This document shows, in pieces, positions 43,979 to 54,061 of a stretch of DNA of 64,000 nt; within the stretch, counting starts at the first letter, position 1; the number at the start of each line of letters is the position of its first letter. The notes beneath the pieces are model-generated. The model was not told where the DNA came from, ran no database searches, and was given only the letters and a program-made list of their open reading frames with translations. The position numbers and the translations under genes were made by a program. The stretch is from DASWLF01 sp963768765 (lineage in GTDB: Bacteria > Desulfobacterota > Desulfobaccia > Desulfobaccales > 0-14-0-80-60-11). Location: positions 602,626 through 666,625 of the forward strand of contig CAVYJK010000021.1 of the NCBI GenBank assembly GCA_963768765.1. Direction: 5' to 3'.

Positions 43979-44478
43979 TAGCGTTGTTACCTCGTTGCTT
44001 TCCCGAAGTTGCCCTGCCGCCCCGTAAACGCCCGGCCCTGCGGGAAAGGTAGTTGGATTATTGGCGGCTTGCAGGGAGGAAAACCAGCCCCAGAACCAAA
44101 CCGCCCGGAAAGCAAGGTGCCCCTCGCTCCGGGTCCAGCTTCCATTTCTTTTTATACATCACGACTTAAATAATTGCGCCTCAGCAAGGGTTCCTGCCCA
44201 TGTGACCCTGCTTTTTGTCACCCTGAGCCGCAGGCGAAGGGGCTCTTGATTGTTGCAAAAAAGGGGATTCTTCGCAGCTTAGGGCGGCTCAGAATGACAA
44301 AAAGAGAGAGCATTATGCGCGTTCCTGAATTAATGACGCTACGTATAGATGGTGAGCGTGGCTTTCCGGGCGCCAGACGGCGCCCCCAACTCACCATTGG
44401 CAGGGAGTGGCAGGACGTTTTCCCTTTCTGCGACGGAAATCCGCCGCCGACCTGCCGCCCCGGCTCCCAGAGGCGAAC
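43979..44478. other. Intergenic gap with dispersed repeats
   Basis: 500 bp between ppiD and the CpoB-like gene, no gene seen. At about 44216-44305 there is a repeat of the GTCACCCTGAGC...GCTCAGAATGACA type. At 44352-44394 GTGAG...CTCAC encloses GGGCGCCAGACGGCGCCC. Confidence 0.6.
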
Positions 44479-45216
44479 CTACCGGGCTGTCTCCTTCTTT
44501 TCTTCCTTCAGCCACTTTTGCGCCTCTTTGGCTTCCGGGCTGTTGGGATAGGCTTTGACCAATTTTCCCAAGGTGCCTTGATAATTATGGGTTTGCTGCT
44601 GCTGCTTATAGGCCAGGGCCTGGCGCAGGAGGGCGGCGGGGGCCAGGATGCTCTTGGGGAACTGGGCGGCCATTTTGTTAAATTCCACCGCGGCCTCCCG
44701 GTATTTGCCCTCCTGATAGAAGCTGTCGGCCAGATAGTAGCGGGCCTCCGCGGCCTTGGAGCCCTGGGGGTGCGCCTTCAAATACTGGTAAAACTGGGTG
44801 CGGGCCGGGCCGTATTTCTTACTGCGATACTGGGTTAAACCATCATTGTAGGGTTTATCCGCGGCGCCCGCAGAAGCCTGGGGATAGCTGGAGGTGGACG
44901 GAGCCGGGACCCTGGTCGCCTTTTGGGTGGCTTCCTTGCCCCGGGCGGTGGGGGCCGGCGCCGCTTTGGGGGCTTCCGATTCCGCCAGCCGGGTTTCCAG
45001 TTGCTGGACCCGGGCCTCCAGGGCCTTAACCTGTTGGGCCAGGTCGGGCGCGGGCGCCGGGGCCGGGGTTCCCGCCGGCGGGGCCGCGGCGGTCTCGGGC
45101 GGCGGCCCCGCCGGTTTGCCTATGCTGGGCACATAGGAGTAAGTCTGACTGCAGGCGGACAGGAGCAAGACGACAGCTAACAGCGCCAGTTTCCGCATAC
45201 CCCGGGACTGCTTCAT
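44479..45216 (-). CDS. cpoB: CpoB/YbgF-like lipoprotein with TPR repeats
   Basis: 245 residues. A lipoprotein signal ends in the lipobox LLLSACS. A Pro/Ala-rich linker and a short coiled coil (DLAQQVKALEARVQQLETRLAE) follow, then TPR repeats from about 120 (YNDGLTQYRSKKYGPARTQF, ARYYLADSFYQEGKYREAA, YPNSPEAKEAQKWLKEEKK). This is the YbgF/CpoB layout; that protein links Tol-Pal constriction to peptidoglycan synthesis. tolQRAB and pal are not in the window. AAGGAGG lies seven bases before the ATG, and a strong promoter lies upstream. Confidence 0.85.
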   Translation of the reverse strand: MKQSRGMRKLALLAVVLLLSACSQTYSYVPSIGKPAGPPPETAAAPPAGTPAPAPAPDLAQQVKALEARVQQLETRLAESEAPKAAPAPTARGKEATQKATRVPAPSTSSYPQASAGAADKPYNDGLTQYRSKKYGPARTQFYQYLKAHPQGSKAAEARYYLADSFYQEGKYREAAVEFNKMAAQFPKSILAPAALLRQALAYKQQQQTHNYQGTLGKLVKAYPNSPEAKEAQKWLKEEKKETAR

Positions 45217-45327
45217 CTTTTGGCCTCCTTGGAATGGGGGCGGTGGCTCCCCCGCATCGTTTAAGGCGTTGGCCGTTGCCCCGGACCGGCGTGCCAGTCC
45301 GGGTTTAGGGATTTATCTAAATGTTTC

Positions 45328-45356
45328 ATCATATTATCCCGGCCCAAACTTGTCAA
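45328..45356 (-). promoter_or_regulatory. Strong sigma-70-type promoter of the CpoB-like gene
   Basis: On the minus strand TTGACA (45351-45356), a 17-bp spacer and TATGAT (45328-45333) lie about 110 bp before the start. It is the best promoter match found in the window. Confidence 0.7.
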
Positions 45357-45467
45357 GAACGCCCTCCGGCGGGTAGTGGGTCATCTGTCCCAAAATGGAG
45401 GATGGGATTGGAATAAGCTGACTCCTTTATGAGAATTTGCTAAAATCCCTCCAGGAGGAGGCTATCA

Positions 45468-45763
45468 ATGGCCGAAGATTTAAAACAGGCCGTCGAGCGG
45501 CTACACTATTGCCGAGCATCTTTTATAAAGATGTGGCCGTGGTGGAGAAGTTCGGGGAGAAAACCGTCTGGAGCGGTGTTGTATGAGTTTTTAGGCTTGA
45601 GGCGCATCCCCAAACCGACAAATGCTATGCTTGGTCATCGCCCATAGAGGAAAGCACCAAACGGCGGTATTATGCCGTGCTTCATATTCCGCCTATCGAT
45701 TCCCCTAAGAAGGCTGTCAGAGCGACGATTGTTCACGATCATAAAGAGAGAAAACTAAAATAA
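45468..45763 (+). pseudogene. Degraded small gene upstream of fic
   Basis: A good ribosome-binding site (AGGAGGAGG) and ATG open MAEDLKQAVERLHYCRASF. After one or more indels the frame continues as FYKDVAVVEKFGEKTVWSGVVYEF, then HPQTDKCYAWSSPIEEST, KRRYYAVLHIPPIDSPKKA and VRATIVHDHKERKLK before TAA at 45761-45763. The pieces read as one small soluble protein once the frame is corrected. It lies 12 bp before fic. It may be an accessory gene of the same unit, now dead or mis-sequenced. Family not recognised. Confidence 0.6.
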
Positions 45764-45775
45764 GGATAAGAAGTT

Positions 45776-46889
45776 ATGGAACCCTTTATACCAGATATCC
45801 TACCCATTAATTCGATAAATTGGCCCGCACATGTTTCCTTGATCGGCCAGGCTAACGCCGCATTAGCTAGATACGATGGCATGTTGCAGGGCATCCCGAA
45901 TCCGGGGGTATTCCTTTCGCCTCTCACCACCCAAGAAGCCGTGTTGTCATCTAGAATCGAAGGAACTCTGGCTAGCATGGAAGAAGTGTTTGAATTCGAA
46001 GCTAATCCGCGAGAACACGGAGAACCATCCAAACATGCAGATATTCAGGAGATCATCAACTACAGAAGTGCCATGTGGAGGGCCATGGAGAGTCTGAAAG
46101 AGCGTCCTCTTTGCCTAAATCTAATTAAGGAACTTCATGCCATCCTTTTGAACAGCGTGCGCGGGCGGGATAAGGCGCCGGGCCAGTTTCGTCGAACCCA
46201 AAACTATATTGCTCCTCCGGGACACCCAATTGAGCAGGCTACTTTCGTACCTCCTTCGCCAGATCGGCTTGCCGCGGTTTTAGATAACTGGGAAAAGTAT
46301 TTGTATTTCGCCGAGAAAGACGTCCTTGTGCATCTATCAATTGTTAAGGCTCAATTCGAGATTATTCATCCATTTTTGGACGGCAATGGCAGGTTAGGGC
46401 GGATGCTTGTACCCCTTTTCTTGTTCGCCAAGGAATCGCTGTCAAGCCCGATGTTTTACCTTAGTGCCTATCTTGAAGCCAATCGGGAAGCTTATTATAC
46501 AAGATTGCAAGCCGTATCCCAACAGCAAGACTGGAACGGATGGATTCAATTTTTCCTGACTGCGATAGTTAAACAAGCAGCAATCAATATCGACAAAGTA
46601 CGAGGAATTCTGAGCTTATATGAAAATATGAAAACCAAGGTGGTGGAAACCACACATTCTCAATTTGCCATTCAGGCGCTGGACGCTATTTTCTCAAGGC
46701 CAATTTTTCAGGGATCAGATTTCGCAGCTATTTCTCGTATCCCAACCAGAGTGACAGCAGCCGCCCTTATTCGCCAACTTCAAAATGCCGGAATTCTCAA
46801 GGTCTTACAGCCAGCCAGTGGGCGCCGGTCTGCTATGCCTAGTATTTCCAGAACTTATCAATCTAGTAGAAAGGCATTCGATTGTGTAA
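45776..46889 (+). CDS. Fic-family protein adenylyltransferase, frameshifted at the C-terminus
   Basis: Transfers AMP or another nucleotide to hydroxyl side chains. The core motif is complete, His198 to Arg209 (HPFLDGNGRLGR). An N-terminal inhibitory motif is present, Ser58-x3-Glu62-Gly63 (SSRIEGT), so it is a class II Fic that is normally held inactive. A winged-helix-like region follows (about 300-350). Near 46833-46838 the frame breaks: the family ending LVFPELINLVERHSIV is in the next frame, with TAA at 46887-46889. 1114 bp is 371 codons plus one base. In the uncorrected frame the protein reads on to 46951. GC is lower than in the host. Confidence 0.88.
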
Positions 46890-46976
46890 GGCGAAAGCGA
46901 TACAAATTTTGTTGTGTAAAGCATATAGTCAGTTTGCTTTACACAAAATAGTTTGCACTAGATTCCCTTTACACAA
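46882..46976. repeat. Symmetric array of four TTGTGTAAAG boxes
   Basis: TTGTGTAAGG at 46882-46891 and TTGTGTAAAG at 46912-46921 are direct repeats exactly 30 bp apart. CTTTACACAA at 46937-46946 and 46967-46976 is the inverted form, also exactly 30 bp apart. The centre gap is 15 bp. The first box contains the corrected stop of fic. A further arm pair, CTAGATTC (about 46957) and GAATCTAG (about 46988), overlaps the last box. It could be an operator array or a recombination site. Confidence 0.75.
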
Positions 46977-47470
46977 AAAGAACCCTTGTGAATCTAGGTA
47001 TACTAGGAGACGAAATATATCACCTATTTACTAGACTGCGGACGCAAAATTGGTTGAAATTTAATCAATTCCTCTCTGAAGAGAAAACCCCACCGCGTTC
47101 ATCCCTAACTTTCCCCTCAAATTAGGACACCGCCCTCCGGCGGGAGCCTAAATTATGGGACCGCATTATCGGGGGATTATTTTTCGGCCTGAAAATTTCT
47201 CCTTAAGCGCCAACCCTCTTCCTTCTTGCCCCCCGCTATACTTTCGGGGTAAGATTAACTAGAGGCTGTTGAAAAACTCCCAAAATCGCGATTTTGTCAT
47301 TCTGAGCGCAGTGAAGAATCTAGTATTTTCAGCAGGTTGAGATCCTTTACTTCGTTCAGGATGACATGAAAACTCGTTTTTCAACAGACTACCAGTAAGA
47401 TTTTTCTCAATCACTGAAACCAGACCCCTTGGGCCCCTCCGGCGGGAGGGAGAGCCGGGATGAGGGAAGC
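46977..47470. other. Intergenic gap before dnaE
   Basis: About 490 bp without a gene. It is AT-rich up to about 47080. A dispersed inverted repeat lies at about 47291-47372 (GTCATTCTGAGCGCAGTGAA on one side, TTCAGGATGACATGAAA on the other), nested in GTTGAAAAACTCC...TTTTTCAACAG arms (about 47267-47390). Confidence 0.6.
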
Positions 47471-50400
47471 ATGGCTGCCTCTGAATTCGTCCATCTCCAC
47501 GTGCATACGGCCTACAGTCTGCTGGACGGGGCCATCCGCATCAAGGACCTGTTGGCCCGGGTCCAGGCCCTGGAGATGCCGGCGGTGGCCATCACCGATC
47601 ACGGCTCGCTGTTCGGGATCATGGATTTTTACGAAAAGGCCCGGGCCGCAGGCGTCAAACCCCTGTTGGGTTGCGAGCTCTACGTGGCGCCCGGCTCACG
47701 CCAGGAAAAGAAGGGGAAAGGGGACAATCACCACCTGGTGGTCCTGGCCCAGAACCGCCAGGGCTACCGGAACCTGATCCACCTGGTGACCCGGGCCCAC
47801 CTGGAAGGTTTTTATTACCGGCCCCGGGTGGACAAGGACCTCCTGAAGGAGCACCACGAGGGGCTCCTGGCCCTGTCGTCTTGCCTGCACGGCGAAGTGG
47901 CCCGCCACCTGGTGAACGACGATCCCGCCGGGGCGGAGGCCGCCGCCCGGGAATATGCCGAAATCTTCCCCGGGCGGTTTTACCTGGAAGTCCAGGCCAA
48001 CGACCTGCCGGAGCAGCTCCGGGTGAACGCCGCCCTGTTGGAACTGGCGCCCCGCTGGGGCCTCCCTCTGGTGGCCACCAACGACGTCCACTATCTCAGG
48101 CCGGAAGACGCCAGGGCCCACGACGTACTGCTGTGCGTCCAGACCGGCAAGACCGTGAACAGCGCCGGCCGCATGAAATTCCAGACCGACCAGCTCTATT
48201 TGAAGAGCGCCGCCGAAATGGCCCGGGTCTTCCCCTATCCCGAGGTGCTGGCCGCCTCCGGGGAGATCGCCTCCCGCTGCGAGGTCACCCTGGATTTGGG
48301 GGCCACCCATTTCCCGGTCTATCCCACCGGCGAGGGCACCATGGAGGAGACCCTGGAGCACCGGGCCCGGGAAGGTCTGGCGGCCCGCCTGCAGCTGCCC
48401 TTCCCCCGCCGGCACACGGAAGAGCAATACTGGCAGCGCCTGGATTATGAGTTGGGCATCCTCACCAAGATGGGTTTTGCCGGCTACTTCCTGGTGGTGG
48501 CCGACATCGCCAACTATGCCCGCCACCAGCAGATTCCCGTGGGCCCCGGCCGGGGCTCCGCGGCCGGCAGCCTGGTGGCCTACGCCCTGGGGATCACGGA
48601 CCTGGACCCGTTGGCCTACGGCCTCTTTTTTGAGCGTTTCCTCAACCCCGAGCGGGTCAGCCCCCCGGACATCGACGTGGACTTTTGCTACGAGCGCCGG
48701 GGGGAGATCATCGACTACGTCTCCCGGACCTACGGCTGGCAGAACGTGGCCCACATCACCACCTTCGGCAGCATGAAGACCCGCCAGGTGATCCGGGACG
48801 TGGGCCGGGCCCTGGAAGTCCCCTACCCCGAAGTGGACAAGATCGCCAAGCTGGTGCCGGAGAAGCTTAACATCACCCTGGAGCAGTCCCTGCAGTTGGA
48901 GCCGCGCCTCCGCGAACTGCGGGACACCAACCCCACGGTGAACGACATCCTGGCCATCGCCGCCACCCTGGAGGGGCTGCCCCGCCACGCCTCCACCCAT
49001 GCCTCCGCGGTGGTCATCGCCGACCGGCCCTTGATCGAATATTTGCCTCTTTACAAGGACACCCGGGGGGAGCTGGTCACCCAGTTCGACATGAAAGGGG
49101 TGGAGAAGGTGGGCCTGGTGAAGTTCGACTTCCTGGGCCTGCGGACCCTTACGGTCATCGACCAGGCGGTGCGGCTCATCCGGCGGCACCATCAGCCCGG
49201 CTTCGACATTCACGCCATTCCCCTGGATGACGCGGCCAGCTATCAGCTCCTCCAGGCCGCCAACACCGCGGGGGTCTTCCAGCTGGAAAGCGCCGGCATG
49301 CGGGCCCTGATGGTGCGCCTCAAGCCCACCGTCTTCGAGGACATCATCGCCCTGGTGGCCCTGTACCGTCCGGGTCCCATGGAGTCCGGCATGCACGAAG
49401 ACTTCGTGCGCCGCAAGCACGGGGAGGCCCGGGTGGAGTACCTGCTGCCGGAGCTGGCGCCCATCCTGAAAGAGACTTACGGCGTCATCCTTTACCAGGA
49501 GCAGGTGATGCAGATCGCCGCGGCGGTCTCCGGATTTTCCCTGGCCGAGGCCGACCTGCTGCGCCGGGCCATGGGCAAGAAGGAGCCCGCGGTGATGGCG
49601 GCCCAGCGGAACCGGTTCGTCACCGGGGCCCAGAGCACCGGAGTGCCCAAGGCCAAGGCCCAGGAGCTGTTCAACCTCATTGAGAAATTCGCGGGCTACG
49701 GCTTCAACAAGTCCCACAGCGCCGCCTACGCCCTCATCGCCTACCAGACGGCCCATCTCAAGGCCCACTACCCCCTGGAATTTCTGGCCGCGTTGTTAAA
49801 CAGCGAAATCAACAATACCGCGGCCCTGGCCAGGCACATCCTGGAGGCCCGGGACCAGGGCATTGAGTTGCGATCTCCGGACATCAACCGGAGCGACCGG
49901 GACTTCACCGTGGAGGACGGCAAGGTCCGCTACGGCCTGGCGGGGGTGAAAAACGTGGGGCTGGGGGCCATCCAGGAGATTCTGGAATCCCGGGGGCCGG
50001 GCCGCTTTGAGAGTTTCCGGGATTTTCTGGAGCGCATCAGCCTGAATAAAGTCAACCGCAAGGTCCTGGAATCCCTCATCCAGGCCGGGGCCTTCGACAG
50101 CCTGCAGCCCCGGCGCTCCCGCCTCATGGCGGGCCTGGAAGGGGCTCTGGAAAAGGTGAACAACCTCAAGCGCCTCCAGGCCACCCGGCAGATGTCCATG
50201 TTCGGCGGCCTGGCCGAGCCCCAGTCGAGGACGACTGGCTTCCCCAGGCGGAGCCCTGGGAAAAATCCGTCAAGCTGGCCCGGGAAAAGGAGGCCCTGGG
50301 GGTGTATCTTTCCGGCCACCCCCTGGACGCCCACCGGGCCTTGCTGAAGACCCGGGTCAAGACCACCACCGGGGACCTGGCCGAGATCCCAGACTCCCAG

Positions 50401-50892
50401 GAAGTGGCCCTGGGAGTGGTGGTCACTTCCTTGCAAGAGAAGGTCAGCAAAAAGGGGGGACGCCTGGCCATCCTCACGGTGGAAGACCTGGCGGGCAGCG
50501 TCGAGGTGCTGGTCTTTGGCGAGCTCTACGAGCGCACCAGCCAGTTGCTCCATCAGCCCAGCCTGCCCTTGTGGCTCCGGGGCACGGTGGTCCAGGAAGA
50601 AAAGGGGCCCAAGCTGGTGGCCCAGGAGATCGCGCCCCTGGAAACCGCTCTGCCTCCCTGGCCGGAGCGGGTGGACCTGAGGGTCCGGGCCGCCGCCGTC
50701 ACCCGGGAGCAGTTGGCGGCCCTCAAGGAGATCCTGGCCCGCCACCGGGGCCCGGTGCCGGCTTTCCTCCATTTCCTGGACCCCCGGGAGGAAGGGGTCC
50801 TGGCGCTGCCGGAGGAACTGGCCCTGACCCCTTCCCCCGAGCTGGCCGCGGAGGTGAACCGCCTCTTCGGTTACCCGGCCTTGAGCCTGTAA
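47471..50892 (+). CDS. dnaE: DNA polymerase III alpha subunit DnaE, one frameshift
   Basis: Replicative polymerase. N-terminal PHP domain (FVHLHVHTAYSLLDGAIR, AVAITDHGSLFG). The palm shows catalytic aspartates in PPDIDVDFCYERRGEII. Further on are GPGRGSAAGSLVAYALGITD, the fingers and QVMQIAAAVSGFSLAEADLLRRAMGKK (read in parts). The C-terminus has an OB fold (LAILTVEDLAGSVEVLVFGE). The frame breaks at 50219-50224, between FGGLAEPQ and VEDDWLPQAEPWEK. 3422 bp is 1141 codons minus one base, so one lost base explains it, giving about 1140 residues, the normal length. The break is in the linker before the OB domain. The start ATG 47471 fits the family. Confidence 0.95.
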
Positions 50893-50969
50893 ACTAAATG
50901 CCCTGCCACCCTGCCCTGGTCGGCGCCGGCTGAAGTCCGGGTCTGCCACCAAATCATTGGACCGACCCC

Positions 50970-51734
50970 ATGTTTCTGCTCAAGAAAATCGTGGCCCCTT
51001 TCTTCTACCCGGTGACGCTCAGCCTGGAAATTCTGGCGGCGGGGTTATTGCTGCTGTGGTTTACCCGGAGGCAGCGGGCCGGCAAGGTCATGGTGACCCT
51101 GGGGACCGGCCTTCTGGCGTTTCTCAGCTTTTCTTTGGGCTCCGATCTGCTGCTGGCGCCGCTGGAACACCGGTATCCGCCCTTGCTGCATCCCCCCGCC
51201 GATTCTTCGGTTAAATGGATCGTGACCCTGGGGGGCGGCAGCAATTCCGACCCCAACCTTCCCGTCAGCAGTCGCCTGGAAGAAGCCTCTCTGTCCCGGG
51301 TTTTGGAAGGAGTCAGGCTTTACCGGGAGATGCCGGGAAGCAAGCTAATCCTGTCGGGTGGGGTGGCCTTTGGTTCTCAGCCGGAAGCCGACCTGATGGC
51401 GGGAATTTGCCGCATTCTGGGGGTGAATCCCCGGGATGTGATCCTGGAATCCGCCTCCCGGGACACCGATGACCAGGCCCGACTCATTAAGGAATTGGTG
51501 GGCCGGGATAAATTTATCCTGGTGACCTCCGCCTCCCATATGCCTCGGGCCTTGGCTCTGTTTAAACAACGCGGCCTGAACCCCGTGCCCGCGCCCGCCG
51601 GGCAATTGGTGACGGCAAACCAGGTCTGGGACCCCAGGAGGCTTTTCCCTGACCCCCGGAGCCTGCTCAAGGCGGAAATTGCGGTGCACGAATATCTGGG
51701 CCTGGCCTGGGTCTGGCTTAGGGGGGCGATCTAA
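50970..51734 (+). CDS. ElyC/YdcF-type DUF218 membrane protein
   Basis: 254 residues. Two N-terminal membrane segments (LEILAAGLLLLWFT and VTLGTGLLAFLSFSLG) precede a DUF218 domain: WIVTLGGGSNSD, RVLEGVRLYREMPGSKLILSGG, VILESASRDTDDQARLIKEL and FILVTSASHMPRALALFKQRG. The two-TM form resembles ElyC, which is tied to envelope polysaccharide and peptidoglycan precursor use. The gene lies 77 bp after dnaE and about 750 bp before the exopolysaccharide locus. Confidence 0.85.
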   Translation: MFLLKKIVAPFFYPVTLSLEILAAGLLLLWFTRRQRAGKVMVTLGTGLLAFLSFSLGSDLLLAPLEHRYPPLLHPPADSSVKWIVTLGGGSNSDPNLPVSSRLEEASLSRVLEGVRLYREMPGSKLILSGGVAFGSQPEADLMAGICRILGVNPRDVILESASRDTDDQARLIKELVGRDKFILVTSASHMPRALALFKQRGLNPVPAPAGQLVTANQVWDPRRLFPDPRSLLKAEIAVHEYLGLAWVWLRGAI

Positions 51735-52427
51735 GGAACAAGCGAGGGAGCTTACAAGCTATTTCAAAACCTGGTTTTTTCTGTCACCCTGAGCGAAGGC
51801 AGGTGCAATTTGGCAACCTTGCTTGGCAAGGGGGTCAAGGGCGGGGAAACCCCCCCTACAATACGACAGGGTTTATTGTAGGGGCGAGGTCTCCTCGCCC
51901 CAGATCCGATTTGCTTGAAATGTAATGCCAGTTAATTACAAAATACACCACTAGCTGCGCTCAGAATGACATTTCCTTGGGAAGATAGGTTTGGAAGTAG
52001 CTGGTAGCGTAGCTTCCAGGCCGTCCCGGGGCGTCGCTCAACCCTCCGGAGCATCCCATACCTTTCCTTTCCCTTCCAATAACTCGTTCCGCCTGCATCT
52101 TGTTTTTCAGGCGCCAGGCACGCCCCATCACCTAGGTAACATAGGTTCAGTAAATTTTTCCATGATCCGGCCGTCCAGGGCACCTCATCCCAGCCTACCT
52201 CTAATTATCATTCACCACATATCCAAGGTGGCAGAGATTATTATCGTGGGACCTAAATAGTGTAAGTGCGCAATTAACTTGATTAAAAAGATATTATTTA
52301 TTTAATAAATAAAATCTGCAAAAATATTTTACTTTTTGCTTTACAAAATACTATCAGTATGCAAGCGTTTAACTAGCCGGACTTTCTCCGAAACCCTTCA
52401 CCATTACATTCCAAGGAGGGAATGTTT
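51735..52427. other. Long intergenic gap with dispersed repeats
   Basis: About 690 bp with no convincing gene. A repeat of the TGTCACCCTGAGCG...CGCTCAGAATGACA type spans 51781-51972 and seems to have been opened by another palindrome, CCCCCCTACAATACG...TTGTAGGGGCGAGG (about 51850-51900). From 52260 to 52350 the DNA is very AT-rich and probably holds the promoter of the exopolysaccharide genes, but no box is convincing. Confidence 0.6.
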
Positions 52428-52478
52428 ATGCTGCAGGCCGGCCGATGGATATTTAGGCCCGGGGTCCGGTTTGCATAA
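52428..52478 (+). CDS. Possible 16-residue leader peptide before the synthase
   Basis: AAGGAGG eight bases before ATG opens MLQAGRWIFRPGVRFA, which stops 14 bp before the start of the glycosyltransferase gene. The ribosome-binding site is better than that of the gene it precedes. It may be a leader that couples translation or a chance frame. Confidence 0.35.
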   Translation: MLQAGRWIFRPGVRFA

Positions 52479-52492
52479 GGGGGGATTCCTAT

Positions 52493-54061
52493 ATGAATCC
52501 CCTCTTTGTTTTCTGGGCCGACCTCAGGCAGCGACTACCCTACCGGCGTTATCTGGACCTGACGGACCGTTCCCGCCGGCTGTGGGCCTTTGCCTTTTCT
52601 CTGCTCACCCTGGTCCTGGGGTTCGCCTATCTGGTCTGGCTCGGCCGGCTGGCCTTCCGAAACCGGCAACTGCAGGCCCTCTTCTTCTTAGGCGCTGAAG
52701 TCCTTTCTTTCCTTCTCCTTTTCCTGCTGGCCCTGGACGTCTGGCATCGGCGGGGCCACCGCCCCGAAGGCCTCGCAGGCGGGCCTAATTTTTCCGTGGA
52801 CGTCTTCGTGCCCTGTTGCGGCGAACCCCTGGAGGTTGTCCGGACCACCCTCCGGGCCATAAAAGAGATCGAGTACCCTGTCCTGGAAGTCTTCGTCCTG
52901 GACGACGGGGCCTCGCCCCAACTGAAGGCCCTGGCCCAGTCCCTGGGATTTCACTACCTGTCTCGTCCCGCCGCTGGCCTCGGCCTCAAGGACTCCAAGA
53001 GCGGCAACCTCAATTTCGGCCTGAGCCGCAGCCGGGGGGAATTGATCCTGGTCCTGGACGCGGACCAGGTGCCGGTCCCGGAGATCGTCTCCCGCCTGGC
53101 CGGTTTCTTTCAGCTGCCCCGGGTGGGATATGTCCAGAGCAAGCAGGCCTTTTTCCTGCCTGAAGGCGATCCTTTCTACAACGCCGACCAGATTTTTTAC
53201 GAGACCCTGCAGTTGAGCAATGACCAGGCCAACGCCGTGATCTCCTGCGGCTCCGGGGTCATGTACCGTCGCCAGGCCCTTAAAGATCTGGGCGGCTTCG
53301 CCACCTGGAACATCGTGGAAGATTTCACCACCTCCTATGACTTGCTGAGCCGGGGCTGGAAAAGCATCTACTTTCCCTATCCCCTCTCCCGGGGGCTGGC
53401 CCCGGCCAGCCTGCCCGGGGTCTATCGCCAGCGCTTCCAGTGGTGCCTGGACGCTATGCGCCTGTTTTTCTGGGATAATCCCCTTTTTAAACCCGGCCTG
53501 AATTGGCGGCAGAAGTCGCATTTTCTCATCGTCATGCTGAGTTACCTGGCCAGCGGTCTGGTGTTTCCCATTTTCTACTCCATCCCGCTGGTCGTTTACT
53601 GTTACGGCCAATCCATTCTGCTGGGCCATGAGTTTGGTTATCTGCTCCTCAGGAGCGCCTACCTGGCGGCCACCGTCTTGATGTTCCGGTTCCTCTTTTT
53701 CCGCCAGGAAGCCTTCAAGCAGTTCAAGATGCTCTGCAGCCTTTTCCCGGTGCACGCCCTGGCCATCCTCTCGGCCCTGGTCTATCCGCCGGGCCACAAG
53801 CCCCATTACCAGGCCAATAACCTGCAGCCTTTCGCCGAGAGCGGCTCCTGGTGGCATCTGGCGCCGCACCTGGGTCTCATCGGGGTCCACCTCACTTTTC
53901 CCTTCATTTCCCTCTGGCAGGGTTGGGCATTGCCCCAGCTCATCGTCTGCAATGCCATCTTCTCAGCCTTCATAATCTGGATAATGGGGGACCTGGTGCT
54001 GGCCGTGCTGTCCGGCCCCCGCTGGAGCCCCGCCATGGACCCGAGGCAAGTTTATGTCTAA
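52493..54061 (+). CDS. BcsA-like family 2 glycosyltransferase (exopolysaccharide synthase)
   Basis: Inner-membrane processive synthase, 522 residues. Two N-terminal membrane segments (about 30-50 and 65-82) and four or more at the C-terminus surround the GT domain. Catalytic motifs: Asp137-Asp138 (VFVLDDGASP), DAD at 189-191 (LILVLDADQVPVP), Glu276-Asp277 (NIVEDFTTSYDL). The product-binding motif is QRFQW (313-317), where QxxRW is expected, so Arg is replaced by Gln. No PilZ domain is present, so c-di-GMP control through the synthase itself is unlikely. It overlaps the next gene by 8 bp. Cellulose or another beta-glucan is possible. Confidence 0.82.
   Translation: MNPLFVFWADLRQRLPYRRYLDLTDRSRRLWAFAFSLLTLVLGFAYLVWLGRLAFRNRQLQALFFLGAEVLSFLLLFLLALDVWHRRGHRPEGLAGGPNFSVDVFVPCCGEPLEVVRTTLRAIKEIEYPVLEVFVLDDGASPQLKALAQSLGFHYLSRPAAGLGLKDSKSGNLNFGLSRSRGELILVLDADQVPVPEIVSRLAGFFQLPRVGYVQSKQAFFLPEGDPFYNADQIFYETLQLSNDQANAVISCGSGVMYRRQALKDLGGFATWNIVEDFTTSYDLLSRGWKSIYFPYPLSRGLAPASLPGVYRQRFQWCLDAMRLFFWDNPLFKPGLNWRQKSHFLIVMLSYLASGLVFPIFYSIPLVVYCYGQSILLGHEFGYLLLRSAYLAATVLMFRFLFFRQEAFKQFKMLCSLFPVHALAILSALVYPPGHKPHYQANNLQPFAESGSWWHLAPHLGLIGVHLTFPFISLWQGWALPQLIVCNAIFSAFIIWIMGDLVLAVLSGPRWSPAMDPRQVYV

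Noticed and set aside
50200..50300. Programmed frameshift in dnaE
   Set aside because: There is no slippery heptamer or downstream pseudoknot at 50219-50224, and other genes show similar single-base breaks. An ordinary indel is more likely.
52330..52480. c-di-GMP riboswitch upstream of the exopolysaccharide synthase
   Set aside because: CCGATGG near 52442 recalls the end of GEMM elements, but the GGGCAAACC core and GNRA hairpin are missing.
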